Shown here: positions 47,948-59,880 of the stretch, piece after piece | How positions within the stretch are numbered: position 1 is the first letter of the stretch | Layout of the letters: each line of letters opens with the position of its first letter | Assembly (NCBI RefSeq): GCF_001649575.2 | Contig: NC_051450.1 | Span: forward strand, 7,748,848 to 7,812,847 | DNA: 64,000 nt | Direction of reading: 5' to 3' | Origin: Kryptolebias marmoratus | Taxonomy: Eukaryota; Chordata; Actinopteri; Cyprinodontiformes; Rivulidae | Program-made: the position numbers and the translations under genes | The notes under the pieces: model-generated | The model's database searches: none | Told to the model about the DNA's origin: nothing | What the model saw: the letters and a program-made list of their open reading frames with translations, nothing else

Positions 47948-49042
47948 CAGGGGTGGAAATTAAAAATTTGATTTTTTACCAGCCACTATTTTTTGTTGTG
48001 ACAAAAAGTTATTTCATATTTTGATGATGATCTAGGTGGGTGGAAGCAGTTGTGGTGCCCTACAAGCTGAACAACACCTCTTTCTGGACACTGCATGGAA
48101 ATAACAATTTTTTTCTCTTTTTTTTTTAAACCATTAAAAGATGCATATCTGTACATTAAAAATTCAGACAAGTGATATTTATTTCTGTGGAGTGTTTTTG
48201 AAGTATTTTTTTGTGCTTTTGTAAGTTTTTGTATGTAAGTTGTAATGTTTTTCAGACACTTGCTGCTTTTAATGCATAGATCTATTTGTGCTACCTGCTT
48301 ATATTTAACAGGTAGGATATTCTGATGAAGGAAGTGATTTTTGTGATTTTAGAAAGGTTTTCGTTGGGGATATAAATTGTTCCAATGCTATGCTAAGCAT
48401 AACTCCTAAGCTTCCACTTCAGTATCCGATGATATTTAACATTAACGCAAACCGGGATAGTTTTCGATTTGTAAACATGACGGTAGCAGTTTTTAACGGG
48501 TAGCACCGACCGTTAGACATCGCTGTTTAGCCGTGCTACGGTAGGAAAATCTGACGAGGATGCACACATCGTCAGAACACCGGCCGTAGGCGCGAACGCA
48601 CACTGACCAACGTCATGACGTCATGACGTCATTGATTTAGTTAAAAAAAACGTTGTTTAACTTTCGGTTCTTCCTTCGACTACTCTTGAAAAACATTTTT
48701 GTTGTCTGGCACCCGCTTAACTCCCGAAATGTTCCACCACATTGCTAATGCTACTCCTCAAATTGGTTCTACTTCTTCTTGATTTTTATTGGTGGTTGGT
48801 AAACAACTGAAGGAATCAATACCGCCACCAACTGGTAAAGAGTGTCTGCTAAACTTTTATCCTTCTTGCATTTAGCAGCAACTCGAGCACATTGCCGCCC
48901 CCTATATGTCAAGAGGACAAATAACACCTTTTCTGTTCAAATTGCCAACCCGCCACAGTGCTGTGTGTGTTGATCAAATTCACCCGCCACTTCAAATATT
49001 TACCCGCATTTGGCCGGTGGCGGGTGCTAATTTCCACCCCTG
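47948..49042. mobile_element. Non-autonomous hAT element with 8-bp TSD
   Basis: The 1095-bp element begins CAGGGGTGGAAATTA and ends TAATTTCCACCCCTG (15-bp exact terminal inverted repeats). It is flanked by the identical 8-mer CGTGGCGG at 47940-47947 and 49043-49050. There is no transposase frame inside. The right half is unusually CpG-rich for this region and contains tandem CRE palindromes. Confidence 0.93.
48616..48631. promoter_or_regulatory. Two tandem perfect CRE palindromes
   Basis: TGACGTCA occurs twice back to back (48616-48623 and 48624-48631), preceded by a CGTCA half site at 48611-48615. This is the full-length CREB/ATF recognition sequence. It lies inside the non-autonomous hAT element. 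Confidence 0.6.
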
Positions 49043-49129
49043 CGTGGCGGTTCGTTATGAAAAGTGATGGAAAGCTAAATTTTTTAAGGTGCTAGAACTA
49101 TGTACCAGTGAGTATCAGCTTACTTCAGG

Positions 49130-49395
49130 CACTGCTTCAGAAAGTCTCCCCCAACTTTTGCAGATGTTCTCAACGTGAGTCGCAGAGGCTCAGGACTTTG
49201 CCGACTGACCGGCTGGATGGCACAGTGGGTACAAAATGAGCTGAGGTGGGTACAATGTGGATGGAGGTGGACATTACAATAACTGTGCACGGCCTTGAAT
49301 GCAATTTCGTAAGCTGAACAGATAAAATTAGATTGTGATTTCCCCAAACTGACACACAGTTTGCTAGTCGCGTCCTCACAAACCCTCAGAGCTCA
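49130..49395. repeat. Dispersed repeat shared with 56950-57230
   Basis: AGGTGGGTACAATG, then GCACGGCCTTGAATGCAATT and GTAAGCTGAAC recur in diverged form in the second HECW1 intronic block. Family unnamed. Confidence 0.5.
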
Positions 49396-49949
49396 GTTTG
49401 ACTGCAACTAAAAGTGCACATGTGTAAGATTGTGCACATTTTTCTATGAGGTTTGACCTAAACAGCTACAACTTCAATCATTTTTCAGCATAAGATGATC
49501 TCAGTCTAAAACTGGCACGAAAGGTGGCGGGCGATATGCATTCCTCGTTTGTTTCTTGAAGCCATTTAAAGTGTGTCATTAGCTGAAATGAGCCTTCAAA
49601 GTAAAAGATGAGTTGATTTTAGCACGTTCACCCCGCTGTGTCTCTCATCATCTCTCATCATGCTGAGGAGGGGAGGGAGGGGTTGGATGCTGGAGGAAGA
49701 GGAGGCAGCGCACGCGAGGCTGAAAGCCCGTTTTCTGATTGGCTGAGAGCCACTGGTACCCATCTCCATCAATGCGGAAAATTGTCAGCGCAACCGGAAA
49801 TGAAACCTTCAGTGTAATGTCGTTCCTTTATTTTTAGGAATCTAATCGAAAGATAGAAAAAACAGGGAAGTGTTTTTCAGGGGTTAATTATGCTTATAAT
49901 GTCCGACGTGACACAAATAATAACCAAAACGACATATAGGTTCCGGTTC

Positions 49950-50560
49950 TGTGATGGTTAAAAGGAACAGGAAACAGTGTTTTTGTCCTGTCCGCCTAGC
50001 TTGACAGTGGTCCACAAACAAGAACAGAGATTGTGACTCCAGCCTCTTTAAATCGACGCTGGTTCTGCTGGTTCCGTTCGCCTTTTCCCGTCCAAATGGA
50101 CCTCGGTGGACAGTAGCAGAGTGTCGTTTCCCCTCCCCAGCTGCGGAGAATGATCCACGGGCAGGTGATTCTGCTCCAGGTAGGCTGTCTCCATTGTTGC
50201 TGTGTAATGTTGTTGATGATGTGAGCTCATCGCTATCGCCCGCATCGTGCTCTGCCCGTAGAACCGAACCGTTTTTTTAGGTGCCAGCACAGAACCGGAA
50301 GCTCCTTCGGCAGACTGGCTGGGTTCGTCTGTGTCCTGTAGGAAGGTGCTCCCGGGCCCACGTTTAGAACTAGTCACGACCCCGAACACGGTTACTCCAG
50401 ATGTTGACATAATCCTCAGAGCTCTCCCACGTGAGCCGAACCACGGACCGGATCCCGGACCGAGCGGATTCGCAGTTGGGTTTGATAAAAACAGGGTGAG
50501 GTGGGTGAGAAAGCGGCGGAACGTTTTAGGTGAATGTTTGTGGACGGAGGTTTGGAATGG
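49950..50560 (+). promoter_or_regulatory. CpG-rich promoter-like zone, putative HECW1 5' end
   Basis: CpG and G+C are clearly raised over the AT-rich flanks (AGAACCGAACC, GCGGATTCGC, AAGCGGCGGAACG). Long frames are open on both strands here, as expected from GC richness. It lies 10 kb upstream of the HECW1 exon in the same orientation and contains the candidate first coding exon. Confidence 0.4.
50150..50179 (+). CDS. hecw1: Candidate first coding exon of HECW1
   Basis: ATG in a good context (A at -3) opens a 10-codon frame, MIHGQVILLQ, ending at CAG followed by a GTAGGC donor in phase 0. That is the phase needed by the exon at 60638, which starts NLYQNRFLSLAAM. Human HECW1 likewise has a short first coding exon before NLYQNRF, though the residues differ. 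This is an inference from position, phase and splice site. Translation could instead start at the internal ATG at 60674. Confidence 0.3.
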
Positions 50561-51059
50561 AGGAGGGGAGGGGGGCTGTTAAAGGAGATGTCGCCCTCCT
50601 GGTTTGGGATTTACTGAGAGTGTGAGAAGCGGGTTCCCTCCTCTCTTTGTGTGAGGATTCCCAACGTGAAATCCTCTTAAAAAAAAAAAACAAAAAAAAA
50701 AACACCCCATCATGGGGTTTTTTTGTTTTTGTTTCACTCTGTTTTATTATCAGGGAATCAACACAGAAAATAAACAACTACAGCAGCTTATTGTCCAAAA
50801 TAATACTGACACAGATTGGACATCCTTATAAAATTAGATTAGAAAATTAACATAGTTTTTACTTTTAGCCTAACATTGACTTGCTAAATGTTCACTGATC
50901 ACTAACATTTTTTTATTTTAATTTTTTTTGCATTATTTGTCTATATTCCACCCCAATCAGAGATTATTCAGAATCAAAGGCCTGACAGTCCTTGAAGAAA
51001 TGCAGGTCATCCACCGGGTTGTCAAACTAAAATCATCTTGCGTTGAGAAATGATGGAGG

Positions 51060-51960
51060 TGAAGCTGTTCTGGTCAAACCTTGAAAATAACACGATCCGT
51101 TAGTGCTCAGAGTATGTGGTACGAATGACTCTCAGCTACTACTGCACTAGATTTCAGCTCAATATCTGCAAAACTGACTGAGTTACAGCCGTTTGTGTGT
51201 TGGCTGGTGTCACTTAGCTGTGTTGGCTACCTTAGATTGGAATAACTCCAATAGGTAATCAGTTTTAGATGCACATCTAATGAATACTTTATGAAAGTTT
51301 CAAATAAATAGTCCTAGTGGTTCATGAGATATTTTGCTAACAGACAAATAGGTTGACTCCAGCAGCTAATGCAAATTTTAAACAAAGATCACATGCAATG
51401 AGTAGCACTCAGAAGTTTGTGTTATGATTAGCTGTCAGCTACAATCTCACTAATATTAGCTCAATAATCTGTAAAATTGACTGGATTTTAGCCATTTTAT
51501 GTTTTCTACAGTGATTTGGCTGAGGGGGCCATCTTGATTTGGGTTGGCTCTAGAAGTTAATCAGTTGTAGATGTACATCCACTGATAATTTCCTGAACGT
51601 TTTATTCAAATGTGTCCAATGGTTCCTGAGATATTTTGCTAACAGACAAAGTGGATCCCAATTGTCATGGTAAAACTTTAAAGACAGATCTTGAGCCATC
51701 TGTTAGTGCTCAGAATACGTGCTGGGGATCGTACGAACAAAACTCATTTTCGATCTGTAAATAGACCTCATACATTTTTGTGGGGATTGTTTTGTGCTTT
51801 TTTTTCCAAAAGGTCAGTTGGCTGTGGTGACCATGTTGAATGGGGTTGACTTCAAAAGACAATTAGTTGAAGATGAACAGCAAATGATTATTATCGATGA
51901 GTTTCCTTAAAATCTGTCCAGTGGGGGATGAGATATTTTTCTAACACTCAAACACACACA
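51060..51960 (+). repeat. Tandem array, three ~302-bp units
   Basis: The block GATATTTT(G)CTAAC recurs at 51328, 51630 and about 51932, a spacing of 302 bp each time. Each unit runs in the same order: GTTAGTGCTCAGA, AGCTCAATATCTG, GTTACAGCC, TAGATGTACATCC-like, then GGTTCATGAGATATTTT. Copies differ by point changes. Lies in the inferred HECW1 intron. Confidence 0.85.
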
Positions 51961-52379
51961 CACACAGCCAATAGCAAAAATAATAGTGAAAAGCTTGCAG
52001 CCAGCAGAGGATGGAGCTGGTTGTTGGTGTCTCTTTAATTTAATTGGAGCTCTGCAGTGGTTGGCTCTGGTCCAGCTCAGGCAGCCGATAATGGATCCTG
52101 GTCTTGTGACAGCCACAGATCTCCTGTAGTTCTGTCCTTGTCCTCACATTTCTCCTGTTAGACGTCCACATTTAACACCATGTGTTCACGAGCATTTCTC
52201 TGAGCTGGCAGCCCAAAGAGCTCGGCTTATGGGCTGGCGACTGGTTCCTATCAAAGGCAGAGGTGGCCACACTGTATGTTTAGGGAACTATTAGTAAAGA
52301 TAAGTAAGTATTCAATATTTATAGGAGACTGGATAAACTCTTCCAAATAGTTTCTGTCAGTAGTTCAATGACTGTTTAG

Positions 52380-52495
52380 AATTAAAGGCCGGCACCTTCC
52401 ATGCCAGAGTTTTAGGCTAAGATTATCTTGGTTTGAGTTACAGCCATTTTGGTCAAACCTTAAAAGTAACATTATTCACAATCTTGTGCAGTATT
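52380..52495 (+). repeat. Partial unit of the ~300-bp repeat
   Basis: Shares TTTAGGCTAAGATTATCTTG, GTTACAGCCATTTTGGTCAA and ATTGCAATATCTTGCATGA-like sequence with the start of the array at 57955. Confidence 0.5.
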
Positions 52496-53980
52496 GCAAT
52501 ATCTTGCATGATCTGTTAGCTCTTGAACAAACAAACAAAGCAACTGGACTTTTATTTTGTAGAATAAGATGTTCTACTTCACATCAAACTCAGGTCCTCT
52601 ACCAGAGGTCTGGGATCTTGAGGGCTCTGCAGACTATATTAGCTGTTCCTAGGACTGAGTTCTTCTGGACAGAGATCTCTGAGGTTGTTCCTGAGATCTG
52701 TTGGAGCCACTCTTCTAGTTTTGGGGTCACAGCATCAAGTGCTCCAATAACCACTGGTACCACTGAGGCCTTGAAGCTCTACATCTTTTCTATTTCCTCT
52801 TTCAGCCCTTGATATTTCTCAAACTTCTTGTGCTCCTTCCTGATGTTACAGTCGCTTGGGACTGCTACATCTATCACCACTGCCTTCCTTTGTATCTTGT
52901 CAACTACCACAATGTCAGGTTGGTTATACATCACATGTTTGACAGTCTAGATCTGGATGTCGCACAGTGTCTTAGCCCTCCCATTCCCTACCATTGTTGG
53001 TGGAGTCTCCCAGTTTGACTGTTGGACTTCCAGTTCATACTTGTACACTATTCCAGCCACTTGGTTATGGTGTTCCATGCATGCTTTGCCTGCCTGCATC
53101 TGACACCCCACTATTATGTGCTGGACTGCCTCAGGGGCATATTTATACAGCCTGCATCTTGGGTCCTGCCTGGTATGACAGACCATGGCCTCTACTATTC
53201 TTGTGCTGCCATGATTAGTGTCTCTATGCTGTCTTTCAGTCCAGCCTTCTCTAGTCACTGGTAGAACTAGCTGATATCAGCCACTTCCTCAATCTGCCTG
53301 TGGTGGATGCAGTGCAGGGGCTTATCTTTCCATCATGGTTCCTCTTTCTCCCCTTTCACATTGAGTTTCTGGTGTCTGAGACATTAGCTTAGCAGTTTAT
53401 CGTTGGGAGCTTTCCTCCTTATGTACTTCAGGATCTTGCTTGTTTCATCCTGTATAGTGGTTCTGATGCTCACTAGTCCTCTGACTCCCTCCTTTCTCTT
53501 ACTTTACAGTCTCAGGGTGCTGGACTTGGGGTGCAGCCTTGCATACATTGTGAGGAGCTTTCTTGTTGTGATGTCATTGGCTTCTATCTCCTCTTTTGGC
53601 CAGGTTTTTATACCAGCAGGGTATCTGACAGCTGGCACTGCATATGTGCCGATGGCTTGGATTTTGTTCTTACCATTCAGATGGCTCTTCAAGACCTGCC
53701 TTACTCTCCGTAGGTACTTGGTTGTGGCTAAATTCATTGCTGGTTGTCTGTGAGATTCCAAGGTATTTGTTGCTGCCCAACATCTGCAATGTTGACCTCA
53801 GGTAGTTTAACTCATTCAGTTGTGATCCGTTGCCTAATTTGGACATCATTTGGCTGCACTTATCAAGTTCAAATGATCCAGTTCTCCATATCCATTTGGA
53901 CTACATACCTACCTACATACATACATACAGTACATATATACATACATTTTCTTTTACACACTTGTTCTGTGTAGGGTCGG
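52480..53980 (-). mobile_element. LINE 3' half, degraded
   Basis: Minus-strand frames read NKIQAIGTYAVPAVRYPAGI, then WPKEEIEANDITTRKLLTM, HTRQDPRCRLYKYAPEAVQH and GCQMQAGKACMEHHNQVAG. This is the C-terminal region of a fish non-LTR retrotransposon ORF2, split by stops and frameshifts. A second fragment of the same family lies in frrs1 intron 7 (37130-37410) on the opposite strand. Confidence 0.8.
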
Positions 53981-54005
53981 AGAGCTGGTACCTATAATCA
54001 GTAGC
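53910..54005 (+). repeat. (CATA)n and LINE-tail repeat
   Basis: CATACATACATACA is followed by GTAGGGTCGGAGAGCTGGTA, a decayed form of the tail at 8506-8590. Confidence 0.6.
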
Positions 54006-55334
54006 CATTTCACAAATTTATCTCTTTAGCAAAAATTTAATTGATTCATAAAGTATTTTCTAATAGACAAAGACTGAGTGCTGGTTCCAATGACCATAAC
54101 AATAAATAACAAAACATTGGTCTACTTCACTGAGTTTAGATTCTTTACTCCAATAATGATGGTCTGCTGCCATTCAGGCAGTAACTATGGATGCCCATGT
54201 TTCTACAGATAGCTCTTCTCAAAATGGTGGCGCTAATGAGTGTCTTGTTAGCACTTATTGTACTGGGGTTTGTCATTCTAGCTCAGTGGTACAGCCCACA
54301 TCCTAATCTCACTGTATCCTTAGAAGATTTCGTATTATAGAGCTCACATTCACACTTACCACATAAATGTTACTTTACTTTTACCTATATAACACAATTT
54401 CACTGTAGCTACCTCCAACAACATGATTTACAAAGTGTAAGTTCATTATAGACAGCCATGTCTAGTTCTTGGACCACATCTGCCCTGGCAGTGTTCATGC
54501 TGTTACAGTGACCAACGTAAAGCGTTAGTTGCCTCATTCTGGTAGTTTGGTCTGTAGTAATTGAGGTTGTATTTTCAGTGTATTTTTCACGAAACTCTTA
54601 AAGAACTGTTCTACTTTCATTAGAAATGGAACAGAGAGCAGCTGTAGAGTCAAAGGTTCACGTAGCTAGAGATGATTAGATCATAGCTGTGGTAACTTAC
54701 TGAGGAGAGCAATAAGCTGAAGCTCGGCTGACTCAGAGTGGTCTGGGGGACCATTAGTCTGCCATTCTGAATGAGCTCATTTCCACCAGAGGCTCTCCAG
54801 ACTACCTCATACACTGTCTGTGTTACATGTGCACTGAAATGATAATCATGACAGTATCAGTTCAGAAATGAAGAATCCTTACAGATGAAAAGTCCTGCTG
54901 CCTTCTGTTCCAAGTCCTGCAGAGAAGAGTCACCAACAAGTTAGGACACTTGTACACAGCAAAATGTGAGAGCGTCTGTATGTATTCACGCTTTTGAGTA
55001 TTAGATTAACATGGTCAAAGTGTTGATTTTTTACACCTGCTAAGTTAATTTTGATTGAATAATTGTATGAGTAATTGTAACTATTAATAATTTGTTCTCA
55101 CACTGGTACATGAGCTCAGATTTGATGCTCTAGCCATTTACAGACGCAAACACATTTGTTTGTATCCTGTCGTTACGAAATAAAAACCCAGCAAGGTCAC
55201 AGAAACAACTTGCTACTGACGAAAGTAACAAGAAAAAAAAGACAAAATTCCAACTAATTTTAATATCAGTCATTGCTTTTGAATTTTGATTTGACAGAAT
55301 TGTTTTAAAAACAAACTAATGAAACTGGCCTTCA
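54006..55334. other. HECW1 intron, nothing recognised
   Basis: No coding support, paired termini or recognised repeats were noticed in this AT-rich stretch. Confidence 0.35.
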
Positions 55335-56190
55335 CAAAATGGATGGTAACCTGAACTTAATTTTTTGTTGCACAACCTTTTGACGCAATCGCTGCATTCA
55401 GGGGATTTCTGTAATTCTCTCTGAGACTTCTGCTATTATGTCTCGCTCCTCGTGAGCAAACTGCTCCATCTGTCTCAGGTTTGAAGGGTTCATTCTCTAG
55501 CTGTTTCAGCTCCTTCCACAGATGTTCAACAGGATTTAGATCAGGACTCATAAGGATACTTCAGAATAGTCCAATGTTTGGTTCTGAACCATTCTTGGGT
55601 GTTTTAGGCTGTGTTTTGAGTCATTATCCTATTAGAAGACTTATAATCCATGACTGAAACCAAGCTTTCCCTCACTAGGCAGCACATTTTGCATATTGTG
55701 CTTTGTGGCTTGTCAATAAGCATTTTGTCCAAAGTCTTGCTTTTATTGATTTGTTTTCAACATGGTGTCCTCCTCAGTCATCTTCTTTGGCTCAACTTTG
55801 GTTCAAACAGATGGTGTGATCTGAAACTGATGTAGTTTGACCTTGAAGTGTAGCAAATTTTTTTGAAGGTGTTCTGGGCTCCTTGGTTACCAATTGTATT
55901 ATCCATCTCTTAAGTTTGTCAGCAATTTTTGTCTTGCCGCCACGTCCAGTGATGTTGCCTAGAGTTTTGTGGACCTTTAAAATCTTGAGAAGACTGACAG
56001 AAATCAAATTTATCTTAAAATGATAGTCAATAGCATATTTATATTTGACTGTTACAGAGAGATAAAAAATAGTTAGAAATGGATAAAAAAAATACTGTAA
56101 TGGTTGATGAGGATCTTTGTTAATCTGCTTATTAACAATGTTTGCATACTTTACTTTTGGGACCAACTTCATTAGTGTGTTCACCGGGGC
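55335..56190 (-). pseudogene. Broken Tc1-family transposase
   Basis: The minus-strand N-terminal part (55792-56184) contains a helix-turn-helix region: LKVHKTLGNITGRGGKTKIA, DKLKRWIIQLVTKEPRTPSK, TSVSDHTICLNQS. The C-terminal part (55357-55551) holds MSPDLNPVEHLWKELKQLEN, including the last acidic catalytic block. Most of the central catalytic domain is missing or scrambled between them, so the copy is dead. Confidence 0.8.
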
Positions 56191-56949
56191 TTCATGATAT
56201 GTGCAAAACTTGTCTTTATGAAGTGTTTATTTATACATGTGCATCACATTGTGCTTCATGTATTTGTACTTCAGTTTTACTATGGCACTTGAATTATTGC
56301 TAATGAGTTGTTTCAAGTTCTTATAAGCAAATGTGGCAAATTTGAGAACCTATTGTTATTTCAAACAGAACGTTTTCTAAATCCACACAATCCAGACACA
56401 TTCTAAAAGGTCCTGGGGAGGGTAAAGTGTAGTCATCAGCAAAGTGCCATATCGTTTTTTTTATTGCTATTTAAAACAAAATATATTAAATCAGGGTGTT
56501 GTTTTGATAAACTCCAGAAAAAGATCAAGTCCTTTCTCAGAAAATGAAATGCAGTATAATTGTGATGTCCTACAGAACCTCTAACTGTTGGAATCTGTCT
56601 GACTGATTGTACTCAATTTGGTGGAACAAGTTGTCTTCAGGTTAATCCAGTTTCACACTGAGTCTAGTTGGTGAATGGCTTTCGTGAAGCTCCGCAAAAT
56701 GTTTGAAAGTGTTTACTAATGTGCTCAATTTCCTCATATGACTTGCCGAGGTTCGCAGTCTGGTCACTTGAATTTTGACTCTCTGACTCGTCCCAGGAGC
56801 CCTAAAGCTGTATTTTGACTCCAGCAGGGGAGATCACCGCTGACAGAAAACATTTGAGGCTACAGCCCCAAATCTCCAGGTGTAACCATGCTGAACATAA
56901 AAAAATAATTAAAAAACAAGTGCAAATCTGCCTTTCCTCATTTGAAAAG

Positions 56950-57230
56950 ATTAATTGTTAATCTACTAGAGTCTCCGGCAGATAAAATGATAAACTTGGG
57001 GGTGGCTGCCAAGGTGGGTACAATGCGGGCCAATGTGGTTGTGGCTGAAAAGGGCAACAAAATAATGTACACGGCCTAGAGTACAGTTTTGCAAGCTGTA
57101 AAAATAGGCTTTGCTTTTCAAAAATAGGTTGCTCAAAACATAGCTGCATGGTTCTCTGGTCAGAAACACTCAGAATTGATTGAGACTGCAGCTGAAAATT
57201 GAAGATAATCTAAGCACTGTGGAAGAGACT
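56950..57230. repeat. Dispersed repeat shared with 49130-49395
   Basis: AAGGTGGGTACAATGCGGGC, then TACACGGCCTAGAGTACAGT and GCAAGCTG align collinearly with the other copy. Confidence 0.5.
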
Positions 57231-57390
57231 CAGTTATGTTCTGCGGCTCCATCTAGTCGCAGCCCAGTGAGATCTGTCTTTACTTTTCTTCATTTTTCCT
57301 CTCCATTAGAAATGTCTGCAAACTGACTGTGTTACGGTTATTGTATTTAAAGTGATGACATTAAAGTGATGAGCTGAGCTTTCAATAGAT

Positions 57391-57448
57391 GGTCACATGT
57401 TCTTGCAAAGAAAGAAAATATCCTATTTCTTTGCAGGAACATGTGACC
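57391..57448. repeat. 23-bp inverted repeat
   Basis: Arms 57391-57413 and 57426-57448 (starting GGTCACATGTTCTTGC) with one mismatch and a 12-nt loop. It can form a stable hairpin; no target duplication was found. Confidence 0.8.
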
Positions 57449-57954
57449 AGATATAGATGCATGTGCAGTGAAATGTTTTTGTTGAAGATGATGTGAGCTC
57501 ACTATCATATAACGATGTGTCTGCTCAGTCTGTATGTCCTCTGTATTTCAACATCTTTGTCCTTTTAGCCTTCCATTCCTTCTCAGTTCTTCATATTTGA
57601 ATGTGGCACAAATGAAGTATGATGGTGTTAATTGTTCCTTTGACCTGAGGCTGACCTGCTGCTTGTTTCGGTAGATTGTAACCCACCCTCTCTCCTTCTT
57701 GTCCCACTTCCCTCAGGTTTTGCTCTGCTTTGGCTTCACTGGTCATTATGCTGATGCAGCTCTGTAGTTTCAAGGTCAGTGCCCCCCCATCCTTTCCCAT
57801 CACAGTCACCCACCACCACTCCCCATCTCTATTTCCTCCTTACATGCACATGGCTCCAGGTATGTTTCAGACGTCATGAGGCTCTAAAGCCTCATGCTTC
57901 CAAAATATATTTAGTCAAATCATTTGGTTAATTAAAGTCCTTTTGGGAATGCAT

Positions 57955-58935
57955 ATTCCCTGCCATTTTTCATTTCAGAGGTTTAGACTAAGATCGTCTT
58001 ATGTTGGGAAATGACAGTTGTAGCCCTTTTGGTCCAACCTTGATTCTGCACAATCCTATGGCATACTGCAGCATCTCACATGATGTGCTGACGCTTGGAG
58101 CATTTGTTGTTAATGACTCATAGTTAAAACCACACCAAATTTAGCTCAGTATCTGTAATTGTGATCTGTGATTAGTTATTGTCATTTTTGGGTAGGCTAG
58201 ATGTGGCGGCCATCTTGGAATGTGTTGACTCCTAAAGTTAATCAGTTGTAGATGTACATCCATTATTTTTTTCTCAGAGTTTCATGGAAATCCATCCACT
58301 GGCTCATGAGACACTTGCTAACAGACAAACAGAAATAACTAACAATTAATGCCAACGGTATAAGCAAAAATGGTGCATGCTGTGTTGTGCACAAAGTATG
58401 TTTTGGGGATGATGCTCAGTGACTAAATTTTGGTTTAATATCTGTAAAATTGGCTCAGTTGCAGCCATTTGTATGTTGTCTAATGTCCAATGATTGTGGC
58501 GAACATCTTGAATTGGAAAGAGTCCAAAACTTATTTGGATGTAATTGTTAACCCTGTGATTATTTTCTGAAAGTTTCATTAAAATCTGTCCAGTGGTTCA
58601 TGAGCTATTTTGCTTACAAACAAACTGAGCTGATTTCAATGGATAATGGCAAAGTTTTAAACGCAGATGTTCTGCGGTCAGTTTGTGCTCAAAGTATAAT
58701 TTGATGGATCCGTCTCAGCTACTAACGCTTCAAAGTTTAGCTTAATATCTGTAAAATTGACCAAGTTATATCTAGTTTTGTGTTTGCTAAAATTGCTTTG
58801 CTGTGGTGACCATTTTGAATCGACTTGACTCCAAAAGTTATTCAATTGTAGATGTACATCCAGTAATTACTTTCTGAATGTGGTTCAGAGAGATATTTTG
58901 CTAATGGTACAGTTAAATGGACAGACAAAGACAAA
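57955..58935 (+). repeat. Tandem array, ~290-bp units
   Basis: Three to four head-to-tail units of the family in 51060-51960. The CATGAG..ATTTTGCTA-type block recurs at about 58310, 58603 and 58892 (spacing 293 and 289). Units carry GTTAATCAGTTGTAGATGTA- and TTTGCTAACAGACAAAC-like blocks. Confidence 0.8.
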
Positions 58936-59479
58936 ACCATAGTTGTCTTCATCGCCTTTGGCAGTGAGTGATTAAAAAAAAATCTAAATGTTTATGATAA
59001 TTAACAATGACTGCTGTTAGCGAACAGTGGTTTTCATTATTATTCAGGCCTATAGAGTTAGCTGGCAGGCAGCTGCTGCTCACTGAAAGCCTTCGGCCTT
59101 AGAACAATCACTGTCATCTGACAGAGCTGAGCCCTGACGCTGGTTCTAACGGGAGCAGTCTTTGATCTGAGCTGAGATTCCAGGAGACTCAACTGTCTCA
59201 CAGCTGGATGTGATGATAATAACACGGCAATGTGCCACGATCACAGTTTACACATGGTAACACCCTCGTTACACAATCAGAATATTTATTTTCATATCTC
59301 AGGTCATTTTAAATGAGAGAAGTAACCCAACATTCCAATCAGGTTTATTCATATCAGCATGTGTTAATGTGTGACTATAAAACATCTTGGCCATTGGAAC
59401 AGCTGTTGAGTCTGAACAGGAGCCATCTTTTCATCTTTTCTTTAATAGCTGCATGTGCAAATTAACAGTATCACAATAT

Positions 59480-59880
59480 CATATATCATGTCCCAGACTT
59501 CTCCTGTGACATGTGAAACTCTCCTGAAGGTGTGAGTTGAAGATTTCTCAAACAGGGTGCTCTGCCAGTGGTTTCCAGTTCACCCTCACTACTCGTTTGG
59601 GTTTACCAGGTCTGTTTGACAGCCTGCCCTTCCACCAGATCCAACTCACTACCAGGTGGTGATCAGTTGACAGCTCTGCCCCTCTTTTTACCTGAGAGTC
59701 CAAAACATAGGCCCCAGGTCTGGTGATATGGTTGCAAAATCGATCATCAACCATCCAGAGACTCCAAGAAGTCCAAGTAATCTGAACTGATATTTGGTGC
59801 ATAAGCACAAACAAGAGTCAGGACCTTACCTGGGAGGAGTGGAGCCTGTTGGAGTAGAGGTTCACCTACAGGCTGCATTA
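59480..59880 (-). mobile_element. LINE endonuclease-region fragment
   Basis: The minus-strand frame reads GAELSTDHHLVVSWIWWKGR, then NRPGKPKRVVRVNWKPLAEH, the end of a LINE AP-endonuclease domain. Same conserved stretch as 13110-13720. Confidence 0.75.

Noticed and set aside
50048..50410. 120-codon minus-strand ORF near the HECW1 promoter zone
   Set aside because: The region is GC-rich with few stop codons on either strand, no splice support exists and no domain is recognised.
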